Source: JBDGPU01 sp042219525 (lineage in GTDB: Archaea > Halobacteriota > Halobacteria > Halobacteriales > Haloferacaceae). From it: 64,000 bases of DNA. The notes below the pieces were generated by a model, which had not been told where the DNA came from, searched no databases, and saw nothing but the letters and a program-made list of their open reading frames with translations. This document shows, piece by piece, positions 32,828 through 41,500 of the stretch. Location of the stretch: NCBI GenBank assembly GCA_042219525.1, contig JBDGPU010000069.1:94211-158210 (forward strand), read 5' to 3'. Each line of letters opens with the position of its first letter. The stretch's first letter is position 1. A program made the position numbers and the translations under genes.

Positions 32828-35079
32828 GCCGAAGCGACCGCACGGAGCGCGCGGCGGAGCTCAGACGGACGATGGAGGAGGACGGCGACGCGATCGCCCG
32901 TCACGCACGCGACCACAATCAGGGCCGGAAGGAGGCCGTCGCCGACCTGCCGGAGTACGAGGACCTGAAGAGCCGGGCCCGAGCGAAGAAGGAGGAGGCC
33001 ATCGAGCGCCTCCCGGAGCTGATCGAGCAGCTGCGCGAGAGCGTCGAGGCCAACGGCGGGAACCTCTACGTCGCCGACGACGCCGCGGACGCCAACGACT
33101 ACATCACCAACGTCGTCGACGAGGGCGAGTCCGTCGTCAAGTCGAAGTCGATGACGACGGAGGAGCTGGAGGTCAACGACGCGCTGGAGGCGGCCGGCGC
33201 CGAAGCAATCGAGACGGATCTGGGCGAGTGGGTCGTCCAGCTCGCCGACGACAAACCCTCCCACCTGATCGCGCCGGCCATCCACGAGTCCCAGGAGGAG
33301 ATCCGGGAACTGCTCTACGACGTGTTCGACCCCGACGAGGAACTGGAGACCGCCGAAGACCTCACCCAGTTCGCCCGCAAGAAACTCTGGGAGCAGATCC
33401 GCGACGCCGACGTCGGCATGACCGGAGCCAACTTCATCGTTGCCGAGTCCGGCTCGATCATGCTCGTCACCAACGAGGGCAACGCGCGAAAGGCCGCGGT
33501 GACGCCGGACACCCACGTCGCCGTCGCTGGCGTGGAGAAAATCCTGCCGACCGTCGAGGATGTGGAGCCGTTCATGCAGCTCCTCGGTCGGTCCGGATCT
33601 GGCCAGGACCTGACGGTGTACACCTCGCTGCTGACGCCGCCGGTCGAGAGCCCCGTGCCCGACTTCTCCGCGCCGGACCAACCGCTGGTCGAACACGGAC
33701 CCGACGGCGACGACGGCGACGACGGCGATGCCGCCAACCCCGACCGCGAGTTCCACATGGTGCTGGTCGACAACGGTCGGCTCGCGATGCGCGAGGACGA
33801 ACACCTGAAGGAGACGCTGTACTGCGTCCGCTGTGGCGCCTGTGCGAACTCCTGTGGCAACTTCCAGAGCGTCGGCGGCCACGAGTTCGGCGGCGAGACG
33901 TACACGGGCGGCATCGCCGGCGGCTGGGAGGCCGGCATCGAGGGCCTCGACGTCGCCGACGACTTCAACGACCTCTGTACGGGCTGCTCGCGCTGTAAGC
34001 CGGCCTGTCCCGTCGAGATCGACATCCCGTGGATAAACACCGTCGTCCGCGACCGCATTAATCGGAAAAAGGCAGACGAGAGCGACGTCGACTTCCTGCC
34101 TGACGGGCTCGTGCCCGACGAGGAACCCGACGCCCTCGACGTCACGAAACGGCTCGTCGGCAACTTCGAGACACTGGCGAAGATCGGGCACAAGACGGCG
34201 CCGATCGCCAACCGCGTCCAGAACACCGGCCCAGTCCGGGCGGCGCTCGAGCGCGTCGCCGGCATCGACCGCCGGCGCGACATCCCGGACTTCGCGAACG
34301 AGAGCCTCGTCGAGTGGTTCGAGCAACGGGGTGGTCCCCAGGTCGACCGGGAGGAGGCCAGCCGCGAAGCGATCCTCTACGCGGACACGAACACGAACTA
34401 CGTGAACCCCGAGCGCGGCAAAGCCGCGGTCCGGGCGCTCGAAGCCCTCGACGTCCACGTCGAGATCCCGGACCTGCCGGGGAGCGGTCGCCCGCCACTC
34501 TCGCAGGGAATGATCGCCACCGCCGAGCGGAAGGCGCACGACTGCTATGGGGCACTGGCCGAGTCGCTGGATGCCGACCGCGACGTCGTCGTCGTCGAGC
34601 CGAGCGACCTCGCGATGTTCCGCGACGAGTACGACAAGTTCCTCGAGCCAGCGTCCTTCGAGCGCCTCTCCGAATCGAGCTACGACGTGATGGAGTACCT
34701 GTTCGGCCTGCTGGAGAACGGCGGGGGCGTCGAGGACCTCGTGGGCGCGGCCGAGGCCGGGCGAGACGCGGCGCTCGCCTTCCACGCGCACTGCCAGGCG
34801 CGCACTATCGAGATCGACCAGTACACGACCGAGGTGTTCGACCGACTCGGCTACGACGTCCTCGCCTCGGACACGGAGTGCTGTGGGATGGCCGGCTCCT
34901 TCGGCTACAAACAGGAGTACTACGAGCTAAGCATCGACGTCGGCGAGCCGCTCGTCGAGCAGTTCGGCGACAACGACCGGACGCTCGTCGCACAGGGGAC
35001 GTCCTGCTCCGAGCAGCTGGACGCGCTGCTGGGCCGGCCCGCCAAGCATCCGGTCGAGGTCGTCGCACCGACGAAGTGA
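32824..35079 (+). CDS. LutB-LutA-like fusion: LUD domain + ferredoxin + CCG domains
   Basis: A 751-residue fusion. Residues about 50-290 are a LUD domain as in LutB/LldF (VDEGESVVKSKSMTTEEL; GANFIVAESGSIMLVTNEGN). Two 4Fe-4S motifs follow: CVRCGACANSCGNF near 334 and CTGCSRCKPACP near 385. The last 300 residues are CCG domains typical of LutA/LldE (HCQARTIEIDQYTTEVFDRL near 656; DTECCGMAGSFGYKQEYYEL near 685). In Bacillus these are separate LutA and LutB; here one chain holds both. Together with LutC it should oxidise L-lactate in the cytoplasm, giving electrons to the membrane chain. Confidence 0.9.
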   Translation: MSRSDRTERAAELRRTMEEDGDAIARHARDHNQGRKEAVADLPEYEDLKSRARAKKEEAIERLPELIEQLRESVEANGGNLYVADDAADANDYITNVVDEGESVVKSKSMTTEELEVNDALEAAGAEAIETDLGEWVVQLADDKPSHLIAPAIHESQEEIRELLYDVFDPDEELETAEDLTQFARKKLWEQIRDADVGMTGANFIVAESGSIMLVTNEGNARKAAVTPDTHVAVAGVEKILPTVEDVEPFMQLLGRSGSGQDLTVYTSLLTPPVESPVPDFSAPDQPLVEHGPDGDDGDDGDAANPDREFHMVLVDNGRLAMREDEHLKETLYCVRCGACANSCGNFQSVGGHEFGGETYTGGIAGGWEAGIEGLDVADDFNDLCTGCSRCKPACPVEIDIPWINTVVRDRINRKKADESDVDFLPDGLVPDEEPDALDVTKRLVGNFETLAKIGHKTAPIANRVQNTGPVRAALERVAGIDRRRDIPDFANESLVEWFEQRGGPQVDREEASREAILYADTNTNYVNPERGKAAVRALEALDVHVEIPDLPGSGRPPLSQGMIATAERKAHDCYGALAESLDADRDVVVVEPSDLAMFRDEYDKFLEPASFERLSESSYDVMEYLFGLLENGGGVEDLVGAAEAGRDAALAFHAHCQARTIEIDQYTTEVFDRLGYDVLASDTECCGMAGSFGYKQEYYELSIDVGEPLVEQFGDNDRTLVAQGTSCSEQLDALLGRPAKHPVEVVAPTK

Positions 35080-35254
35080 GCGACGACCCGGGCCGCCCGA
35101 AACGATCGTCCGAGCTGGCCCGTCGATGTTCCGACTACCCGGAGCGATTTGGCTGACCAACCGGGCCGATTTCGACGTCGAAACCGGGGATCGCTGTCAG
35201 ACAGGTGTCGTTCGACACTGAACGCTTAATAGGCGGGCTTGCAAGGAATGTGGT

Positions 35255-35548
35255 ATGGACACGACGTCAGAGGAAATCACGAGCCTCGTCGGTCGCGAGG
35301 TCTACTCGAGCAACGGGGTGTTCGTCGGGGAAGTCGAGGACGTTCGGCTCGACCTCGACGCGGAGACGGTGACCGGGCTCGCGCTCGCGGAACTGAACGG
35401 GGAACTGTTTCGGGGACGCGTCGCGCCCGGTGAGGGAGCCATCGTGCCCTATCGCTGGGTGCGCGCCGTCGGCGACGTGATCCTGGTCAACGACGTCATC
35501 GAGCGGCTGGAGACGGGCGAGGAAGAAGCCGAAGAAGCAGCCGTGTAA
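35255..35548 (+). CDS. cdpB1: PRC-barrel domain protein (CdpB1-like)
   Basis: A 97-residue protein consisting of one PRC-barrel (ITSLVGREVYSSNGVFVGEV, EDVRLDLDAETVTGLALAEL, GAIVPYRWVRAVGDVILVND) and an acidic tail. In Haloferax volcanii a PRC-barrel protein next to the lactate genes was named CdpB1 and acts with SepF in FtsZ-based cell division. The same neighbourhood here suggests orthology, but that rests on my memory of the synteny, so the symbol is tentative. A TATA-like CTTAATAG lies about 28 nt before the ATG, giving a leaderless start. Confidence 0.7.
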   Translation: MDTTSEEITSLVGREVYSSNGVFVGEVEDVRLDLDAETVTGLALAELNGELFRGRVAPGEGAIVPYRWVRAVGDVILVNDVIERLETGEEEAEEAAV

Positions 35549-35603
35549 CCGCCTATTCGTCTCGGGTCGATTTCCAGTCGCTTACGGAGACAATAATCGG
35601 TTC

Positions 35604-35999
35604 TCAATACGGCTCCACTGGTACTCCCAGCCCTTCAAAGTCGTCGACGTTGTCCGTCAACACTGCGTCATCGAGAACCTCCGCTATCGCGCCGATATAC
35701 GCGTCGGTCAGGCCGACTCCAGCGCTCCCACCCTCGCGCTCGTCGGCAGTCGCGAGCAGCTCGCCCGCCGTTCGAGCGATCTCTTCATCGACCTCGACTC
35801 GGGGATACCCGAGGAGGGAGTTCCGTACCTCCTGTTCGGTGGTATCGCTCTCAGCCGTGGCGACGCCGTAGTAGGCTTCGGCCACGACTGGCGTGGGCAA
35901 CCACTGCATTTCTCCAGCTTCGACGAGTTCCGTCCCTTTCGAGAACGCGGCCTGATCGGCCGCCATCAGATCGAAGAGGTATGAGGAGTCCAGAATCAT
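35604..35999 (-). CDS. vapC: VapC-type PIN-domain toxin
   Basis: A 131-residue PIN-domain ribonuclease. It begins MILDSSYLFDLM with the first catalytic Asp, then a central Glu (VVAEAYYGVAT), and the acidic pair GLTDAYIGAIAEVLDDAVLT followed by DNVDDFEGLGV. All four acidic positions of VapC nucleases seem present, so it should be active on RNA. ATG 35999 overlaps the antitoxin stop by 4 bp, fixing the start and implying coupled translation. Confidence 0.9.
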   Translation of the reverse strand: MILDSSYLFDLMAADQAAFSKGTELVEAGEMQWLPTPVVAEAYYGVATAESDTTEQEVRNSLLGYPRVEVDEEIARTAGELLATADEREGGSAGVGLTDAYIGAIAEVLDDAVLTDNVDDFEGLGVPVEPY

Positions 36000-36244
36000 T
36001 CGCCCGCATCGCCGCTCTCGAAGGCACTGCGAGCGGCGTTGAGCCTCCCCCGGTCGCGTTCGCGGAGGTCCGCTACCTCCGCCTTGGCGGCTTCGGCCTC
36101 CGCTTCCGAGAGGAGACCCGCAACGTCGCCCGGATTCGGGCCGCGAGTCATCCGCCGCAACGCCTCCTCCATCGTTTCGTCTTCCGCCTTGTGCGCGCTC
36201 AGCCACTCGTGGTACTCCTCGGAAACACGAATGGTTTTGACCAT
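35996..36244 (-). CDS. vapB: VapB-type antitoxin
   Basis: An 82-residue antitoxin. The N-terminus VKTIRVSEEYHEWLSAHKAE is a ribbon-helix-helix-like strand plus helix, followed by DETMEEALRRMTRG. The acidic helical C-terminal part (LLSEAEAEAAKAEVADLRER) would wrap the toxin. It precedes vapC with a 4-bp overlap. A near-perfect AT palindrome sits directly before the start and is the likely autoregulatory operator. Confidence 0.87.
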   Translation of the reverse strand: MVKTIRVSEEYHEWLSAHKAEDETMEEALRRMTRGPNPGDVAGLLSEAEAEAAKAEVADLRERDRGRLNAARSAFESGDAGE

Positions 36245-36246
36245 AC

Positions 36247-36264
36247 AATATATTTGAATATATT
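36247..36264. promoter_or_regulatory. AT-rich palindrome upstream of vapBC
   Basis: AATATATTTGAATATATT is an 18-bp palindrome broken only at its centre, starting 3 bp upstream of the vapB ATG. It stands out against GC-rich flanks and could be both a TATA element and the VapBC operator. Confidence 0.55.
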
Positions 36265-36417
36265 ACTCTAAGAGTCTTCCGGCGGTGAACGGGCGATCCG
36301 ACCGACTTCGAGTATGGCCACGCTGGCCGCCTCGCCGGGATGTCGACCAACCTGAATCAGGGAACGGACTTCCGCAGTACCGGCAGCCGCTGTCCTGCGG
36401 TGAATACCCCCGCGTCC

Positions 36418-37881
36418 TTACGATCCGTTCGTGCTCTCGCTGGAGCCTTCGACGCCCATCGCCTCGAACAGCTTCCGGCGGACGGCCTCCTCGGTGAGCT
36501 GGAGCAGCGTGTCGCGGTTCTCCTCGCTCGTCTCGATGCCCGTGAAGATGCCGAGCGGGATCTCGACGGAGCCCTGCGTCGAGTGACCCGCGGCGTCGCC
36601 CATCTCGTCGAACGCCTCCTGCAGGACGTTGCCGATATTGATCCGGATGTCCTTCGAGCGCGCGGAGAGGTAGATCTTCTCGTCGGCGATGCCGAGGACG
36701 GCCGTCGTCGTGATCCCCTCCAGATTGAGGAGGTGCTGTGCCGCCTGCGCGAGCGCCTCGCGATCGCGGATGAAGCCGGCCGTGGAGAAGAGGTGGCTCC
36801 CCTGGACCTCGCGGTTCTGGATGGCCTCCGCGAGCACGTCCAGCGTCTCCGGCGACATCGACGGCGACTCCACCTGTTCGAGCGTGTCGTGGTTCGCGAA
36901 CGGATGGAGGTACGCAGCCGCGGTGAGGTCCGCGGGCGTCGTGTCGCGTTTGAAGTCGAGAGTCTCCGCGCGGATCCCGTACAGGAGCGCAGTCGAAACC
37001 GCCTCGGACGGCGAGATGTCGAACTCCTGGAGGTACTTCGTCAGGATGGTCGACGTCGAGGAGACGTTCGTCCGGACGTCGACGAAGCGCGCCTCGACCT
37101 CCGTCTCGGCCTCGAAGTGGTCGATGTAGATGTCGATGTCGGCGTCGAACTCGACCTCCGGCTGGCCGGATTTCGCGTGGTCGACGAGCGCGACGGTGTC
37201 GTACGACTCGAGCGGGCCGGCCTCCTCGAGGGAGACCAGGTCGATGCCAAGCAGGTTGACGAACGCGCGGTTCTCCTGGTGACCAACGTCGCCGGTGTAG
37301 ACGATGTCGGCCTCGGTGTCGTACGCCTCCGCGATGGCCTGAAGGGCGCTCGCGGACGCGATCGAGTCCGGGTCGGGATTGTCGTGGGTGAGAATGCCCA
37401 GTTTCCCGTCGGTCTCCCGGAGGATGTCAGCCAGCTGGCGGGACTTGTACTCCAGCTCGCCGGTTTCCAGCGAGCGGAGCGCGGAGTCGGCGATGACGGT
37501 CGAGGGGTTGATGACGACGTCGGCGCCGAGGTCGCGGAGCTCGTCCTCGCTGACGGGGTCGGAGGCGCGGACGACGACGTAGTGGTCGCCGCCGCGGTCG
37601 CGGATCGCCTCGACGGCGTCCTTGTTCGCCTCGACGTCGGACGCGAGGATGAGGATGATGTCGCGGTCGGCGACGACGTCGGCGACGTTGGGGTCCGCGA
37701 TGTCCTGCACCTGCGCGTTGAGGTCCTGGTCCCGGAGCGCTTCGACGCGACTCTCGTCGCGGTCCAGGATGAGGACGTCTTTGCCTCGCTCCGTCAGATC
37801 CTCCGCGACAGCGTGCCCCACGCTCCCACACCCAAGGATCGCATATCGAGTTCGAGAAGACCCACTCGCCCCTGTACTCAT
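36418..37881 (-). CDS. TrkA-N / DHH-family phosphoesterase fusion
   Basis: A 487-residue protein. Residues about 10-140 are a Rossmann TrkA-N domain (RYAILGCGSVGHAVAEDLTE, then DRD at the end of strand 2) that binds NAD or a nucleotide. From about 155 a DHH/DHHA1 phosphoesterase follows: GKLGILTHDNPDPDSIASAS holds the metal aspartates and DTVALVDHAKSG is the site where many members have DHH, here DHA. DHHA1 is at the C-terminus (GITTTAVLGIADEKIYLSAR; GNVLQEAFDEMGDAAGHSTQ). Archaeal homologues may cleave c-di-AMP or short RNA; which is unknown. Confidence 0.88.
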   Translation of the reverse strand: MSTGASGSSRTRYAILGCGSVGHAVAEDLTERGKDVLILDRDESRVEALRDQDLNAQVQDIADPNVADVVADRDIILILASDVEANKDAVEAIRDRGGDHYVVVRASDPVSEDELRDLGADVVINPSTVIADSALRSLETGELEYKSRQLADILRETDGKLGILTHDNPDPDSIASASALQAIAEAYDTEADIVYTGDVGHQENRAFVNLLGIDLVSLEEAGPLESYDTVALVDHAKSGQPEVEFDADIDIYIDHFEAETEVEARFVDVRTNVSSTSTILTKYLQEFDISPSEAVSTALLYGIRAETLDFKRDTTPADLTAAAYLHPFANHDTLEQVESPSMSPETLDVLAEAIQNREVQGSHLFSTAGFIRDREALAQAAQHLLNLEGITTTAVLGIADEKIYLSARSKDIRINIGNVLQEAFDEMGDAAGHSTQGSVEIPLGIFTGIETSEENRDTLLQLTEEAVRRKLFEAMGVEGSSESTNGS

Positions 37882-38052
37882 AGGTACCCGATTTCCGCAC
37901 GGCCGACACTTAACAGCCCTGCTTGGACGTGTTCCTGGCTAGCGTCCCTGAACACCGTCGAACGCGGGACATCGCCGGGCCGTGTGCGCCTTTCTGTCGC
38001 GGTGCCGTCGAAGGGAAACGCCTTTACTACTCACCCCGATACGTGAGAGTGA

Positions 38053-38126
38053 GGGCCGGTAGCTCAGTCAGGGAGAGCGACGGACTCTTAATCCGTCGGT
38101 CGGGGGTTCAACTCCCTCCCGGCCCG
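38053..38126 (+). tRNA. tRNA-Lys (anticodon CTT)
   Basis: A complete 74-nt cloverleaf without intron or encoded CCA. GGGCCGG (38053-38059) pairs with CCGGCCC (38119-38125) and the discriminator is G. The anticodon loop is ACTCTTAAT with anticodon CTT. The T arm GGGGG-TTCAACT-CCCTC is intact. The 3' half from 38098 is duplicated at 47152, showing that this gene is the integration site of the element downstream. A TATA-like CCTTTACTA lies about 30 nt upstream. Confidence 0.96.
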
Positions 38127-38559
38127 TTCCGCAACCGAAGTTTCTGAATTACCCGGATAGCGTCGGGTCTGTTGTCTCTGTATTAAATGAGACACAGGTC
38201 GCGTACTCTGGACGCCTTCGTTCAACGAAGTGCCCACTTGCTGTCCGGCCATATCAATAGTACATATGTTTTCTAGTAACCAATATCTTTTGATATCTGG
38301 TCATAGAGGCCCCATTACCGCCATATCCCCTCAGATCTGTCACTGAGTCAACGCAGCGATCAGGTCAGACTCAGAAAAGAATCCCACCGGAAGTTTTCAT
38401 TGTATCGAATGGACAAATGCATCTACGCGCGACTTCCCGCCAGAAAACACGGGGTGGGGATGTTCGAAGATGTATAGTCCAGAGAAGGACCTTAGTTATT
38501 GAAACCGCTCTATACCGCGATCCGCTGAATCAATCTTGGAATTATAGGTTAGGGGTGAT
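38127..38559. other. Gene-free left end of the element
   Basis: No gene is supported in these 433 bp. It holds two inverted repeats: CTTCGTT-C-AACGAAG (38216-38230, perfect) and a hairpin at 38279-38301 with arm ATATC-TTTT-GATAT flanked by pairing ACCA/TGGT. They could be integrase arm sites, a terminator for the methyltransferase gene, or an origin element. Confidence 0.6.
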
Positions 38560-41500
38560 TCACATAGTTAATTCATCGTACTTCTCCAGCACAATGTCGA
38601 AGTACTCATCAGTCATCCTGCGCGGGTCACGTACTCGATCGAAATCGTCCAAAATGAACGTAGTCTGTCCTCGGTCCAGCCCGTAGGCATGGAATGAGGC
38701 TGCGTCCAGTTCAGCCTGAATTTCCTCGCGTTCGTCCGGATTGGTCGCTGGCTCGATTCCTCCGAGCCGGTTACGCATTTCCTCGAACTCTTCTCCATAA
38801 CAGTTGAGACGAGCAGCCCGTTTCCAGATGTACTCGAACCAATCGTTACCTTCGGTGAGACGAGGTGCTTGGGACTCCGTCAGTTTGTAGAACACGACAG
38901 TTGAGTCTATCTTCGTACGCATGAGATAGTCGAAGGGCATGCTATTCAACAGCCCCGAGGCAACAAACAGTTCCTCGTCGGTGAAGACTCTCTCGTAAAC
39001 GCTGTGTAGAGGTGATTCTGACAGATCCTCTTCGTCCGGGTTGATTTCGTAGGGTCGGAACGTTGGGGCCTTGTCGTGACAGACAACTCCTTTCGGGAGT
39101 ACTGTTGTAATCATAGTTCTCTCGTCCGTCGCGCGGGCGATGTCACGGTAGGCGATACGGTACTCAGTACAGTCGAGAAGTACGTCGTCTTCGCTCAGTT
39201 CTTCACCTCGACGGTCCTCCAGTAGGTCGTTCACGAACTCGACTTGCGACCCATTCCCGTCGAAAGCGTAATAGAGGCTACGTTTGAGACGTCGGTAGTT
39301 CTTCTCACGAACACGACGTTTCGCACTGAGTTCCGGATCTTCATTTTCTTCAACGCTCCAGAACTTCGGCGGTTCCAAATCATCAAGGAAGGTCGGATCG
39401 TACATGAACTGATAGATGTTACTCCCACCGAGAACCGGATAGTCTCCTACTGCTTCGGTTTCAACGAATCGGTCTGTGTCACTTCCTCTGTGGAGTTCAG
39501 CATATGGGTCCAGATACCAGCCTCCTGCTTCTTCCTTCCCGATTGATGGATGAGCCAATATCGTATGAAGAACCTCCACTTCCTGCTGTGACTGGAGATA
39601 CGGGAATATGCGGGCTTCGGGAGAGTAATCACGCAACACGCGCCGTGGAATGGAAAGCGCGACACCATCGAAGTTCTGGAGTGAATCCATTCCGACTTGT
39701 TGGAAGATCCCTCGCAGTTCTTCGGTCCTCCCCTCGTTTCTGAACGCAATAACACCGAAGTTGTACCGTGTGTCTATCTCGGGGAAGATGCCCCGGTTCT
39801 CGAACGTGATCAACTTCTGAATCGTCGTTTCATCGAGCAAGTGAGTGCGTAGGTCCTTCGTAGAGGCTCCGTTGAAGATTGCTCCCGGTAGAACCTGTGC
39901 GACGTATCCACCATCTTTTGCCAACTGAAACACCCGTTCGAGGAACAGGGCGGAAAGGTCGTTTTCCGTACCCTGTGTTTTCCCTCCGATGGTGGGTGTC
40001 TGCATCTGATACTCGCCCGACTCGTGAAAGTACTCAGAAACGATCTCGATTTCATTCTGATATTCTTCCCAGCCCTCCGCTATCTCCGGGTCTTCGAGAA
40101 GTTTTTCCTGTCTTTCCGCTTTCGCCTCTGGGAGAAGTGACCGGAAGTCCTCGTCGTATCGTGAGAAGTAATCATCCCGCTGTGGCGTGAGTCGATCCCA
40201 TGGAGGATTGCCGACGATAACGTCAAATCCACCTTCGGCGTACACTTCTGCGAACTCCAGAACCCAGTGGAAGGGTTTGTATTCTTCGAGGTCGTCTTCT
40301 GTGACTCCGTCAACAATCTCACTGAAGTCCTCCAGAATGTCGTCATCCAGTTCATCTCGGTATTCCTCCAACAATTCATTTGCCCGCTGCCGGTGCTCCT
40401 CAGAACGTTCAGGGAATGCACTGTATTCCTCGTACAGTTCGATCTGTTCGATGACATCCTCGTACCGGGACCTGACACTGTCTTCAGACCACCGCTCAAA
40501 CGTTGCCAATCCGTCCTCTGTCTCCTCGGGAAACCCGACGTAGCCGATTAGGGTGTTTCCCTGCCGGACGTTGAACGTGATGTTTGGCAGCGCTATCTCT
40601 TCAACGTCGAGATCGTCAAGGTCCTCCTCACGCAGTTCTGAGATAATCGACAGCCACAGCCGAAGTTTCCCGATCTCAACCGCCGGCTCCATGATGTCTA
40701 CGCCATAGATATTGTTCTGTACTGTCGTCTTTTTGAGCCGGTGACGGCTCGGGTAGTTCTCTTGTCGTGCGTAGAGTGCCTGCCGAACGTTTACGATTTC
40801 CTCCACGACAGACGTCAAAAAGTGCCCGCTTCCCATACCCGGATCGACGACGTAGAACTCATCGAGTTCCGAGAGCAATCTCGTAATGAGGTCACCAGAG
40901 CCGGGGACTCCATCGATCAGTTCATACAGAGTGTCGTACTGCTCGACTTCCGGCTCCGGCCAGTCGCGCTCATCCTGGAGCACCTGTTTGAACCGTTCCA
41001 AGAGTGCAGGTCGGACAGTCTCCTCTGCTGAGAATCGAGTGATTTCCTTCGGTGTGTAATACGCTCCGAGATCAGCGTTCTGGTCGCCCGGATCGGTCGT
41101 GAGGTAATTGATTGTCTTTTCGAACACGTTACCCAGTACACTCGGGTCGATGTCGGTCGGTCCTCCGTCAGTTGAGAACTGGTAGCGTTCGAGCAGGTCA
41201 ATGATCGATTCCAATACGCTATCTCTTACGTCGAAGTCCCGCTCGTCGAAGGTAGCTGTCCCATTCAGTTCCGGACGGAACAGACCTCCGTTCAGATAGG
41301 GAGTTCCGGAGTAAACATCGAGATCGGCGACCTGTGGATCACGATCCTCCGGCTTCTCGTTGAAGACGTCGTAGAACAGAGGGTCGAAAAACGTCTTGTA
41401 GAGCGACTGTGGATAGATGCCGTTCTCGTAGGTATCGGTGAGGACGTCGAGAAGGTCGGGCCTGACTATTCGCTTGTCTTCGAGGAACTTCACGAAGATG

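Noticed and set aside
30098..34791. Long minus frames opposite lctP and the LutB-like gene
   Set aside because: They are mirror frames of convincing genes, rich in Arg/Glu/Gly with no domain.
36340..38046. 568-codon plus frame opposite the TrkA-N/DHH gene
   Set aside because: Antisense shadow. The opposite strand carries intact nucleotide-binding and DHH motifs.
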